DNA of 63,279 nt from Streptomyces sp. SID8352 (GTDB taxonomy: Bacteria > Actinomycetota > Actinomycetes > Streptomycetales > Streptomycetaceae), in contig NZ_WWGX01000111.1 of NCBI RefSeq assembly GCF_009862265.1, forward strand, positions 180 to 63,458, in the 5' to 3' direction. Position numbers and translations under genes: made by a program. Positions within the stretch are counted from its first letter, which is position 1, and the number at the start of each line of letters is the position of its first letter. A model generated the notes under the pieces. That model was not told where the DNA came from and did no database searches. It was given only the letters and a program-made list of their open reading frames with translations. Shown in pieces: positions 34,864 to 43,629 of this stretch.

Positions 34864-35817
34864 ATGGAACCAAGCACCCCGAACTCCGCGGTGCCCGTCA
34901 TCGAACGGCACCGGAGCGAGGCCCCCGCCACCCCGGCGCCACCGGGCCGGGAGAGGACCGCGAAGGGCCGCGCCCTCCACCGGGCGCTGCGCGCCCCGCG
35001 CCGCCAGCCCACACTCACCGCGGCCGGCGGAACCCTCCTGCTCTTCCTGCTCGCCGCGCTGCTCGGCCCGCTGCTCTGGGGCCACGACCCGACCAGGGTG
35101 GACCTGGGCAGCGTGCTCGCCGCACCGTCGGCGGCCCATCCCATGGGCACCGACTCCCTCGGCCGGGACGTCTTCGCACGGTTCCTGGCCGGAGCCCGCA
35201 TCTCCCTGTTCGTCGGGCTCGCCGTCACCGCCGTCGGCGCCGTGCTCGGCGGGACCCTCGGGGTGGTGGCGGGCCTGGCCCGGGGACGCGCGGACAGCCT
35301 TTTCAACTGGCTGATCAACACCCTGCTCGCCTTCCCCCCGCTGATGCTCGCCATGGCCGTGGCGGTCGGCCTGGGCGCGGGCACCCTCTCGGGGGTCCTC
35401 GGACTGGTCATCGCCTCCGTGCCGTGGTTCGCCCGGGTGCTGCGCAGCGAGGTCATCCGCATCCGGTCCATGCCGTACGTGGAGAGCGCCCAGCTCCTCG
35501 GGGCCTCCCGCACCTGGGTGACCCTGCGCCACGTCGTCCCCCAGGTGGTACCGACCCTGGTCATCCAGGCCGCCGCCGCCTTCGGCTGGTCGGTGCTCAC
35601 CCTGGCCGCGCTCGGCTTCATCGGGCTCGGCCCGCCCCCGCCCACCCCCGAATGGGGCTCGATGATCACCGACGGACTCCAGTACGCGCTGTCCGGCCAG
35701 TGGTGGATCGGGGTCTTCCCCGGACTCGGGCTGCTCGTCGCCGTCACCGCGGGCTCCGTCCTGGCCGACCGTGCCCGGGACATCCTCGACCCCCGCGGCT
35801 CCTACGACCGGATCTGA
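34864..35817 (+). CDS. ABC transporter permease (DppC/OppC-like)
   Basis: A 317-residue permease; ATG 34864 lies behind gaggag. A cytoplasmic 45-residue Pro/Arg-rich N-terminus precedes the first helix. HPMGTDSLGRDVFARFLAGA is the hallmark of the DppC subunit, and the EAA loop (VESAQLLGASRTWVTLRHVV) faces the ATPases. Six membrane segments. In this operon the C-type permease precedes the B-type, the reverse of the common order. Confidence 0.93.
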   Translation: MEPSTPNSAVPVIERHRSEAPATPAPPGRERTAKGRALHRALRAPRRQPTLTAAGGTLLLFLLAALLGPLLWGHDPTRVDLGSVLAAPSAAHPMGTDSLGRDVFARFLAGARISLFVGLAVTAVGAVLGGTLGVVAGLARGRADSLFNWLINTLLAFPPLMLAMAVAVGLGAGTLSGVLGLVIASVPWFARVLRSEVIRIRSMPYVESAQLLGASRTWVTLRHVVPQVVPTLVIQAAAAFGWSVLTLAALGFIGLGPPPPTPEWGSMITDGLQYALSGQWWIGVFPGLGLLVAVTAGSVLADRARDILDPRGSYDRI

Positions 35818-35827
35818 AGGAGGCACA

Positions 35828-36841
35828 GTGCGTACCTTGTTGACCAAGGCCGGCTGGGGACTGGCCACCGCGCTCGGCGCGTCCCTGCTGGCGTTCCTGC
35901 TGATGCGGGTCCTCCCCGGCGACCCCGCCCGGCTCGCCGCCGGGGAGCTGGCGTCCGAGGAGACGGTCCGGGCCCAGGAGACCGCCATGGGACTCGACCA
36001 GCCGATACCCGTCCAGTACGTCAAGTTCCTCGCCTCCTTCTTCCAGGGGGACTGGGGCTTCGCGTACTCGGTGGGGCAGCCTGCCCGGCACGAGATCACC
36101 AGCAGGCTCCCCGCCTCGCTCGAACTGGGCCTGTTCGCCTTCGCCATCGCCGTCACCACGGCGGTGTGCCTCGCGGTCCTCGCCACCTACTCCCGGCGTG
36201 CCTGGGTGGACCGGCTGGTGCGCGGGGTGTCCTCGATCGGACTGGGGACCCCGCAGTTCTGGCTGGGGCTGATCCTGCTCGTCCTCTTCTCCCAGGCCCT
36301 CCCCCTGCTCCCCGGACCCGAGGGCAGACTCTCCCCCGGATTCGAACCGCCCCCGTCCACCACCGGCCTCCACACCGTCGACGCCCTGCTCGCGGGCGAG
36401 CCGGCCACCGCGTGGAACGCCGTGCAGCACCTGATCCTGCCCGGTGTCGTCCTCGCCCTGGTCCCGTGCGCCTTCCTCATCCGGCTGCTGCGCGGCAACC
36501 TGCTGGAGTCCCTGCGCGGCCAGTACATGGTGGTCCTGCGGGCCAAGGGCGTGAGCCGCCGCGCTTCCTTCGTCCGGCACGCCTTCCCCAACGCGGCACT
36601 GCCCACCATCACCGCGGCCGGGCTGGTGCTGGCGGAGATGCTCGCGGGCAGCGTGCTCACCGAGAAGGTCTTCGGCTGGCCCGGCGTCGGCAGCCTCGTG
36701 GTGGACTCCATCCTCCGCAAGGACTTCGCCGTGGTGCAGGCCTTCGTCTTCCTCAGCGCCATCGCCTATGTCGTCCTCAACACGGTCGTCGACCTCCTCT
36801 ACGGCGTCATCGACCCCCGGATCAGGAGCGCGGCCCGATGA
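35828..36841 (+). CDS. ABC transporter permease (DppB/OppB-like)
   Basis: A 337-residue permease; the GTG start has a perfect aaggagg six bases upstream. DppB features are FLLMRVLPGDPARLAAG, MGLDQPIPVQYVKFLASFF, GDWGFAYS, the EAA region (YMVVLRAKGVSRRASFVRHA) and a C-terminal VVDLLYGVIDPRIR. It pairs with the preceding permease. The stop overlaps the ATPase start (ATGA). Confidence 0.93.
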   Translation: MRTLLTKAGWGLATALGASLLAFLLMRVLPGDPARLAAGELASEETVRAQETAMGLDQPIPVQYVKFLASFFQGDWGFAYSVGQPARHEITSRLPASLELGLFAFAIAVTTAVCLAVLATYSRRAWVDRLVRGVSSIGLGTPQFWLGLILLVLFSQALPLLPGPEGRLSPGFEPPPSTTGLHTVDALLAGEPATAWNAVQHLILPGVVLALVPCAFLIRLLRGNLLESLRGQYMVVLRAKGVSRRASFVRHAFPNAALPTITAAGLVLAEMLAGSVLTEKVFGWPGVGSLVVDSILRKDFAVVQAFVFLSAIAYVVLNTVVDLLYGVIDPRIRSAAR

Positions 36842-37962
36842 ACACCCTCCGCAGACCGGCCGACGGCCGGCCGTCCGCCCCGGACCCCGCCCCCGGGTCC
36901 ACCGACACCGCCCGGCACCGGGCCTCGCCCGGCGCCCGGGTCGCCGACCGCGAGGTGGTCCTCGGCGTCCGCGGGATACGCACCCGGTTCGCGGGCCCCC
37001 AGGGCACTGTGACCGCCGTGCACGACGTCGGCTTCGACCTGCGCCGCGGGGAGCGGCTCGGCGTCGTGGGCGAGTCCGGCTCGGGCAAGTCCGCCCTCGC
37101 CCGCTCGCTGATGCGGCTGATCGACCCGCCCGGCCGGGTCACCGGCGGAACCGTGACCCTGGACGGCACCGCCCTCCACGAACTGTCCGAACGACAGTGG
37201 CGCGCCGTCCGCGGACGCGACATCGCCATGGTCTTCCAGGACCCCATGACCGGCTTCGACCCGCTGCGCACCATCGGCCAGCAGATCGTCGAGGCGATCC
37301 GGCTGCACCAGGACGTCACCCCGCGCCAGGCCCGGTCCCTGGCCGTCGACCTCCTCGGCGACGTGGAGATCCCGGACGCGCGGCGCCGCGCGGACGACCA
37401 TCCGCACCAGTTCTCCGGAGGCATGCGGCAGCGCGCGATGATCGCGATGGCGCTCGCCAACGGGCCCCGGGTGCTCATCGCCGACGAACCCACCACCGCC
37501 CTCGACGTCACCACCCAGGCATCGATCCTGAAACTGCTGTGCCGCCTGTCCGACGAACGGGGCACCGCCATCATCATGATCACCCACGATCTGGGGGTGG
37601 TCGCCGAACTGTGCGACACCGTGCAGGTCATGTACGCGGGACGGATCGTCGAACGCGGCCCCGCGGCCGAGGTGCTGACCCGCCCGCGCCACCGCTACAC
37701 CGCCGCCCTGCTCGACTCCGTCGTCCGCCGGGACCGGCTCCGCTCCGGGGCACTGCCCATGATCCCCGGCTCCCCGCCCGACCTGGCGGCGCTCCCGGCG
37801 GGCTGCCCCTTCGCGCCGCGCTGCGCCACCGGACACGACGAGGCCGACTGCCTCGGCGGGACCCCGGAGAGCCGCGGCGTGCCCACCGGCCTCGGTGACG
37901 TCACCGTGGCCTGCCATCTGCCGGTCGACCACACCGCGCCGACCGGGAAGGAGCCGTCATGA
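36838..37962 (+). CDS. ABC transporter ATPase (DppD/OppD-like)
   Basis: A 374-residue ATPase with a 40-residue Pro-rich leader. Walker A GESGSGKSALARSLMRLI, Q-loop VFQDPMTGFDPLRTIGQQI, signature FSGGMRQRAMIAMALANG, Walker B LIADEPTTALDVT. The C-terminal oligopeptide/dipeptide extension contains the CPFAPRCATGHDEADC cysteine cluster that may hold an Fe-S centre in this subgroup. It forms a heterodimer with the next protein. Confidence 0.93.
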   Translation: MNTLRRPADGRPSAPDPAPGSTDTARHRASPGARVADREVVLGVRGIRTRFAGPQGTVTAVHDVGFDLRRGERLGVVGESGSGKSALARSLMRLIDPPGRVTGGTVTLDGTALHELSERQWRAVRGRDIAMVFQDPMTGFDPLRTIGQQIVEAIRLHQDVTPRQARSLAVDLLGDVEIPDARRRADDHPHQFSGGMRQRAMIAMALANGPRVLIADEPTTALDVTTQASILKLLCRLSDERGTAIIMITHDLGVVAELCDTVQVMYAGRIVERGPAAEVLTRPRHRYTAALLDSVVRRDRLRSGALPMIPGSPPDLAALPAGCPFAPRCATGHDEADCLGGTPESRGVPTGLGDVTVACHLPVDHTAPTGKEPS

Positions 37963-39104
37963 GCACCGGCCGCAGGGACCCGGCGGCCACCGCCGGCCAC
38001 CGGAACACCCCCAGAACGGGCGCCGTGCCCGGGACCGGACCGCACCCGGACGGACCGGCCCGCCCGGTTCCCCCCGCCCGGCCGGGCCTGCGCCCCGCGC
38101 TCACCGACCCGCTGCTGCGCGTCCAGGGCCTGGAGAAGACCTACGGCGCCCGACGCGGCCCGTTCGGGAACCGGCCCGGCGCCACCCCCGTCCTGCGCGG
38201 CATCGACTTCGACGTGGCCCGCGGCGAGACCCTGGGCATCGTCGGCGAATCCGGCTGCGGGAAGTCCACCACCGGCCGGTGCGTCGTGCGGCTCACCGCG
38301 CCCACCCGGGGCACGGTGGACTTCGGCGGCGTCGACCTCGCCACCGCCCGCGACCGCGAGGTCCGCCTGGCCCGCCGGAGACTCGGCATGGTCTTCCAGG
38401 ACCCCGCCAGCTCGCTCGACCCGCGCATGACCATCCGGGCCATCGTCGAGGAACCCCTGCGGGTGCACGGGGTCGCCGACCCCGCCGAGCGCACCCGCCG
38501 GGCCGCGGAGGCCCTGGACCGGGTCGGCCTCGGCCCCCGGTTCGCCGACCGCAAGCCGCACATGCTCTCCGGCGGGCAGCAGCAGCGCGTCGCCGTGGCC
38601 CGGGCGGTCGTCGCCCGCCCCGAACTCGTCCTGCTCGACGAGCCCGTCTCCGCGCTGGACGTCTCGGTCCGCGCCCAGGTGCTCAACCTCCTCGGCGAAC
38701 TCCGCGAAGAGCAGGACATCACCTATCTCTTCATCGTCCACGACCTCGCCGTCGCCGAGCACTTCAGCGACCGGATCATGGTCCTCTACGGAGGCCGGGT
38801 CATGGAGATCGGCCCCGCCGCCGACCTGTTCCACCACCCCGCCCACCCCTACACCCACGTACTGCTCTCCGCCGTGCCCGTGCCCGATCCGGGCTCCGCC
38901 GGACGGCAGAAGATCATGCTCCGCACCGCGGAGGGCAACGCCGCGGCCTCCGCCGGCTGCCCCCTCGCCGCACGCTGCCCCGTCGGCGCCGGCCGGGAGC
39001 GGTGCGCCACCGAACTCCCCGCACTCAGGGAAGTACGCCCCGACCACTGGACGGCCTGCCACTACTCCGAGGAGTCGGCAGCGCTGGGAAAGGACCACCT
39101 GTGA
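37959..39104 (+). CDS. ABC transporter ATPase (DppF/OppF-like)
   Basis: A 381-residue ATPase overlapping its partner (ATGA). After a Pro-rich leader: LEKTYGARRGPF, Walker A GESGCGKSTTGRCVVRL, VFQDPASSLDPRMTIRAIV, signature LSGGQQQRVAVARAVV, Walker B LLDEPVSALDVSV, and the C-terminal cysteine group CPLAARCPVGAGRERC. All motifs are intact. It completes a functional importer with two permeases and the lipoprotein. Confidence 0.93.
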   Translation: MSTGRRDPAATAGHRNTPRTGAVPGTGPHPDGPARPVPPARPGLRPALTDPLLRVQGLEKTYGARRGPFGNRPGATPVLRGIDFDVARGETLGIVGESGCGKSTTGRCVVRLTAPTRGTVDFGGVDLATARDREVRLARRRLGMVFQDPASSLDPRMTIRAIVEEPLRVHGVADPAERTRRAAEALDRVGLGPRFADRKPHMLSGGQQQRVAVARAVVARPELVLLDEPVSALDVSVRAQVLNLLGELREEQDITYLFIVHDLAVAEHFSDRIMVLYGGRVMEIGPAADLFHHPAHPYTHVLLSAVPVPDPGSAGRQKIMLRTAEGNAAASAGCPLAARCPVGAGRERCATELPALREVRPDHWTACHYSEESAALGKDHL

Positions 39105-40246
39105 ACACCACGACCACCAAGGACCTGTCGGAGCGGATGCCCGGCGAACTCGCCGCCGCCGGCCTCGACGGAGTCCTGCTGCTCGGCCTGGAGAACGTCC
39201 AGTTCGCGGCCGGCGCGCCGCTCCGCTCGGCCAGCATGCTCGACCGGCCCAACCTCGTGTGGTGGCCGCGCGAGGGCCGGCCCGTCGTCTACACCAGCGA
39301 GGAGACCGTCCCCACGGTGGCGTCCATGACCACCATCACCGACATCGTCGGCTACGACGAGCAGGGCGCCCGGTTCCCCTCCGGCATCGTCGACACGGTC
39401 GCCGCCGACCTGCTGCGGCGCGGTCTCGGCTCCGCCGCGATCGGCTACGAGTCGGACCGGATGCCCGTGGTCTTCTTCCAGCGCCTCTCCGCGCTGCTGC
39501 CCGGGGCCCGGCTGCTGCCCGGTGACGCGGTGCTGCGCACGCTGCGGATGGTCAAGGACGAGGGATCGATCGAGATCATGACCCGGGCCGCCAGGCTCAC
39601 CGAACTGGCCCTCGCCGCCTGCATCGAGGGCGTACGGGTGGGCGAGAGCGAGCGCGAGGCGGCCGACCGGCTCACCGAGGCGATGCGCGGCCACGGGTTC
39701 GGGAACATCGACCCCCTGGTCGGCACGGGCGAGGGCGCCGCCCGGATCGGGCCGCCCACCGACCGCCTCATCCGCGAGGGGGACTACCTCAGACTCGACG
39801 TCAAGTCCCGTTACCAGGGCCTGCTCTACACCGACGCGGGCCGGATGGCCGTCATCGGCACCCCCACCGAGGCGCAGAAGACCGCCTACGCCGCCCAGTA
39901 CACCCTCAACCGTCGGGTGATGGACTTCATCAGGCCGGGCCGGACCTGCGGCGAGGTCTACCTGTACTGCCGGGAGCAGACCGAACGCCTCGGCATCCGG
40001 CTGTTCAACTACGGCCACATCGGCATCGGGCACGGCATCGGGGTGAGCGGCACCGAACGGCCCTCCCTGCACGCGCGCGACGAGACCGTCCTCGTCCCCG
40101 GCATGGTCATCAACATCGAACCCGACACCTACGGACCGGCCGGGGAGATCCTGCACATCGAGGACATGCTCCTGGTCACCGAGGACGGGGTGGAGCCGCT
40201 GTCGCACCGCGACGACTGGTCGGCGCTGCCCGTGGTCCCCGCGTGA
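39101..40246 (+). CDS. M24 (Xaa-Pro dipeptidase/creatinase-fold) hydrolase
   Basis: A 381-residue pita-bread-fold protein starting with GTG that overlaps the ATPase stop. The dinuclear metal site looks complete: Asp in LRLDVKSRYQG, Asp in LLYTDAGRM, His in GIGHGIGVSG, Glu in VINIEPDTYG and Glu in LHIEDMLLV. The N-terminal creatinase domain is shorter than usual. Candidates are an aminopeptidase P-like enzyme, an ectoine-hydrolase-like amidase or a creatinase-like hydrolase. As it is co-translated with a peptide-type importer and two deaminases, it likely hydrolyses the imported molecule. Confidence 0.88.
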   Translation: MNTTTTKDLSERMPGELAAAGLDGVLLLGLENVQFAAGAPLRSASMLDRPNLVWWPREGRPVVYTSEETVPTVASMTTITDIVGYDEQGARFPSGIVDTVAADLLRRGLGSAAIGYESDRMPVVFFQRLSALLPGARLLPGDAVLRTLRMVKDEGSIEIMTRAARLTELALAACIEGVRVGESEREAADRLTEAMRGHGFGNIDPLVGTGEGAARIGPPTDRLIREGDYLRLDVKSRYQGLLYTDAGRMAVIGTPTEAQKTAYAAQYTLNRRVMDFIRPGRTCGEVYLYCREQTERLGIRLFNYGHIGIGHGIGVSGTERPSLHARDETVLVPGMVINIEPDTYGPAGEILHIEDMLLVTEDGVEPLSHRDDWSALPVVPA

Positions 40247-41685
40247 GCACCCTCCCCGGCGACCGCCGCGCGAACTGTCCGCCGGGCCCCGCCGAGGCAC
40301 CCCGTACCGAGGTCCGCGATCGGGCACCGGGCACCGTCGACCTGCTGGTCAGGGGCGCCGAGCTGGTCGTGACCATGGCGGGGGAGGACATTCCGGGCGG
40401 CTGGGTGGCGGCCGACGGCGGCATGGTCGCCGCCGTCGGCCCCCCGGGATCCGAACCACCGGCCCGCCGCGTCCTCGACGCCTCGGGCACCCTGGTCACC
40501 CCGGGTCTGGTCAACGCCCACCACCATCTGTTCCAGAACCTCACCAGGGCCTTCGCGCCCGCCGCGGCCGAGGGCCTGTCCGGCTGGCTCGGCGTCCTGC
40601 GCCCCCTCTGGCGGAGACTCGACGAGGAGGCGGCCCACGTCTCCACCTGGGTGGGCCTCGCCGAACTGGCCCGCAACGGCTGCACCACCACCGCCGACCA
40701 CCTCTACCTCCATCCGCGGCCACGGCTGGTCGACGCCCAGGTGGCGGCCGCCCGCGAGGTCGGGCTGCGCTTCCACCCGGTCCGGGGCAGCGTCGTGGCC
40801 CGGCCGGGCGCGGACCGCGACGAGGTGCCCTCCTGGGCGGAGCGGCCCGACGACGTCCTCGCCGACAGCGCGCGCCTGCTGGACGCCTTCCACGACCGGT
40901 CGGCCGGAGCGATGACCCGGGTGGCGATGGGGCCCACGGCCCTGGCCGCCACCACGCCCGCGCTCCTGGAGGACCTGGCCCGGCTCGCCGGACGCCACGA
41001 CGCCCGGCTCCACACCCACCTCTTCGAGGAACCGGGCGAAGCGGAGGAGTGCCGGGCGTGGTTCGGCCGCCCGCCCGGACGGCTGCTCGCCGACTCCGGC
41101 TGGGGCGGACGGGCCTGGGTGGCGCACGCCGTCCACCCCGGGGAGGAGGGGGTGCGCGACCTCGCGGCGGCCGGCATCGGAGTCGCCCACTGCCCCAGCT
41201 CCAACGCGCTCCTGGGCGCCGGGATCGCCCCGCTGTCCGCCCTGCGGGCCGCCGGGGTGACGGTCGGGCTCGGCACCGACGGCTCCGCCTCGGCCGACTC
41301 CGCCTCGCCCTGGCTGGAGGCGAGGACAGCGATGCTCCTGGCCCGGGCGACCGGCGGGGCCCCGGCGATGAGCGGACGGCAGGCGCTGGCCCTGGCCACC
41401 GTGGGCGCCGCCCGCTGCCTGGGCCGGGAGGGGGAGATCGGCGCCCTCGGACCGGGCATGTGCGCCGACATCGCCGTCTGGGAACTGGACGAGGTGATGT
41501 TCGCCGGGGCGCACACCGATCTGGTCGAGGCATGGCCGCGCTGCGGGCCGCCACGGGTCCGGCACACCCTCGTCGGGGGAGTGCCGGTGGTGCGCGACGG
41601 AGAGCTGTGCGCGCCGGGGCTGCCCGCCCGGCTCGCGAGCCACCGCGCCATCGCCCGCGCGTGGCAACACGCGGCACCGGCGTGA
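40243..41685 (+). CDS. Amidohydrolase of the 8-oxoguanine deaminase / AtzB-like group
   Basis: A 480-residue cog0402-type deaminase/chlorohydrolase. The zinc site is VNAHHHLFQNLTRA (HxH), His in ARLHTHLFEEPGEAEE, His in WVAHAVHPGEEG and Asp in GLGTDGSASADSAS. The NAHHH-FQNLTRA motif is typical of 8-oxoguanine deaminases and hydroxyatrazine-type hydrolases. It probably removes an amino group from an N-heterocycle. The first 30 residues are Pro/Arg-rich. Overlaps the M24 gene by four bases (GTGA). Confidence 0.88.
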   Translation: MSTLPGDRRANCPPGPAEAPRTEVRDRAPGTVDLLVRGAELVVTMAGEDIPGGWVAADGGMVAAVGPPGSEPPARRVLDASGTLVTPGLVNAHHHLFQNLTRAFAPAAAEGLSGWLGVLRPLWRRLDEEAAHVSTWVGLAELARNGCTTTADHLYLHPRPRLVDAQVAAAREVGLRFHPVRGSVVARPGADRDEVPSWAERPDDVLADSARLLDAFHDRSAGAMTRVAMGPTALAATTPALLEDLARLAGRHDARLHTHLFEEPGEAEECRAWFGRPPGRLLADSGWGGRAWVAHAVHPGEEGVRDLAAAGIGVAHCPSSNALLGAGIAPLSALRAAGVTVGLGTDGSASADSASPWLEARTAMLLARATGGAPAMSGRQALALATVGAARCLGREGEIGALGPGMCADIAVWELDEVMFAGAHTDLVEAWPRCGPPRVRHTLVGGVPVVRDGELCAPGLPARLASHRAIARAWQHAAPA

Positions 41686-41780
41686 ACGGTGCGCCCGGCC
41701 CGCCGGTACGGGGGCGGCCTCCGGCCGGGTGCTCGCCGCGCCCGGCGAGGCGGGGCCGGGCCGGCGGCCCACCGTGGAAC

Positions 41781-41860
41781 AGGCCCGTGGGGCCTCCAGG
41801 AAGAGGCCCGTGGTGGGGCCTCCCGGGGCAGGCCCGTGGTGCGGGCTCCCGGAGCAGGCC
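41781..41860 (+). repeat. Imperfect ~26-bp tandem repeat between the two deaminase genes
   Basis: Units beginning aggcccgtgg occur at 41781, 41804 and 41830, with a partial fourth at 41856 (spacings 23, 26, 26). Each contains a short inverted repeat (ggccc...gggcc), so the array could fold into a series of hairpins. It ends 23 bp before the next start codon. Confidence 0.7.
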
Positions 41861-41883
41861 ATGACGACGACAAGGAGACAGGA

Positions 41884-42390
41884 ATGACACGACCAGGGCT
41901 CCGGCCCGGTACGGGGACCGACGGCACCGACGCCACCCGTCTCGCCCGCGCGATCGAGCTGGGCCGACGGGCCGGGACCGAGGGGAACCGTCCCTTCGGC
42001 GCCGTCCTCGTCGCCGCGGACGGCTCGGTGCTCGCGGAGGGGCGCAACACCGTGCGGACCACCGGCGACATCACGGCCCACGCCGAGTCGCACGCCCTCC
42101 GCGCCGCGGGTACCGCGCGGGGACCGGCCGCCGTGCGGGGGGCCACGCTGTACGCCAGCGGCGAGCCCTGCCCGATGTGCGCCACCGCGCTCTACCTCGC
42201 CGGTGTCGAACGGGTGGTCTACGGGTTCGCCGCGGCCGACATGCGGCGGATCGGGTCGGCCGACGACCCGTTCATCGGGCTCGGCTGCCGTGAGGTACTG
42301 GCGCACGGCGATCGCCCCGTCACGGTGACCGGCCCGGTTCACGAGGGTGCCGGGGCCGTCTTCACCAGGGCGCCGGACCCGGCGCCCTGA
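41884..42390 (+). CDS. Nucleoside/guanine deaminase-like (CDA-fold) zinc deaminase
   Basis: A 168-residue cytidine-deaminase-superfamily protein; ATG 41884 follows aaggagacagg. The zinc motifs are AHAES (His-Ala-Glu) and GEPCPMCATAL (PCxxC). NRPFGAVLVAADGSVLAEGRN and RIGSADDPF resemble the guanine deaminase/TadA branch. It would deaminate a purine- or pyrimidine-like ring. It is the second deaminase, of a different fold, in the same transcription direction, which hints that the imported substrate carries two exocyclic amines or that one is used in salvage. Confidence 0.87.
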   Translation: MTRPGLRPGTGTDGTDATRLARAIELGRRAGTEGNRPFGAVLVAADGSVLAEGRNTVRTTGDITAHAESHALRAAGTARGPAAVRGATLYASGEPCPMCATALYLAGVERVVYGFAAADMRRIGSADDPFIGLGCREVLAHGDRPVTVTGPVHEGAGAVFTRAPDPAP

Positions 42391-42691
42391 CCGGGCACGG
42401 CCCGCCCCGGTACCTCGGCGGGTCCGGGCGGTCCTGAGCCCACGGCCGCCCGCCGAGCGTGGGTGATCCCAGGGGATACGGCCCCCTGCCGGCCGAGCGG
42501 TGCCGGTCGGCGCCGGTCGCGGCGGGTGCCCTCGGCATCCGGGGCGGGCTGCCCCGCGGTCTCGTCGGCCGCGGGCAGCCCGCCCTCGCGCGTCGGCCGT
42601 CGCGCCTGTGCGGTGTCGCCCGCCGTGCATGCGCATCGGGTGAGGGGCGGAGACCTCCCCCTCGGCAAAACCCCGTGGGGAAGGGGTAGTT

Positions 42692-42732
42692 GAGCGGGCC
42701 CGGCCGGGACGCCACCCCGGCCGGGCCCGCTC
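42692..42732. terminator. Strong hairpin between convergent units
   Basis: A perfect 17-bp stem with a 7-base loop (arms 42692-42708 and 42716-42732) lies between the end of the deaminase gene and the end of the minus-strand DinB remnant. It is likely a bidirectional terminator. The rest of 42391-42830 is GC-rich with no supported gene. Confidence 0.7.
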
Positions 42733-42834
42733 CTCGGGCTCTGTCCCCCGGGCCCCGGCCTCCCTCCCCGGGTCCCGCGCCGACCACCGGTATCCCGGCG
42801 CGGCGGTCGCCCGGTGCTGCCCGGTGCCGCTCCG

Positions 42835-43355
42835 CGTGCCCCGCGCGCGGCTGCCGGCCGGTCGAGCCGTCGAACCGTTGACGCAGGATGCCCGCGTGGC
42901 CGGCGTGCCGGGCGGTCTCCTCGACGATGTGGACCAGCGCCCAGCGCATCGACGGCGGCGGGGTCGCGCGCAGTGAGCGGGCGCCGGGGCGGTCCAGGTC
43001 GGTGCGGGCCCGGACGATCTGGTTCGCCCTGGCGATCCCCCCTGCGGTAGGCGTTCGCCACGTCCGGCGCGGTGTCCTCGGCGGACACCGCGCCGTCGTC
43101 GTCCCAGCGCTCGGGGCCCTCCCCGGCGCAGGCCCGGACGAACCGGTTCAGCTCGACGACCGCCAGACGCCCGAGGAGCCGGAGCGGGCTGGTCCCGGAC
43201 GGCACACCGGCGCTGCGCACCGCGGGCTCCGGGACGCCGTCCGCCTTCGCGAGGACGGACCTCGCAGGTAGTCGAGGAAGACCGGCAGGGTGGTCCTCTC
43301 GTCCGCGTTCAGGCCGGGGGGCCGGAGGTCCGGGCGGGGCTCCGTGGCCGTCAGG
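42835..43355 (-). pseudogene. DinB/DUF664-family protein with two frameshifts
   Basis: Fragments of one DinB-superfamily (DUF664) protein: RPPGLNADERTTLPVFLDYL (start about 43350), then in another frame SVLAKADGVPEPAVRSAGVP and LRLLGRLAVVELNRFVRACA up to DVANAYRR, then in a third frame GIARANQIVRARTDLDRPGA, MRWALVHIVEETARHAGHAG and ILRQRFDGSTG. The first shift falls near 43262, the second at a run of six C bases (43037-43042). A metal-binding His of the family is retained (ETARHAGHAG). The homopolymer shift could be a sequencing error, but two shifts make decay more likely. Confidence 0.7.
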
Positions 43356-43629
43356 ACGGCACGGTGACCGAACCTGTCGGACCGGTGTCGAACCGGTGGA
43401 ACCGTGCCGTCGGCGGCCGTGCCCGGTCGGCGACGGCCCCTGCGCTCACCGGCCCCGCCGGGTGCCCGACCCGACACCGTGTCGCATCCGGCGGCCCCCG
43501 GTTCCCTCACCACGCCCATGCGGCGGGCCGCGGTGCCTCCGTAGCGTCCATGCGTACCAGCCGATCAGCCCCACGAAGGCGCCGTCTCGGCGGAACCAGC
43601 CGACCGCACATGAGGGATACGCGAGGGAC

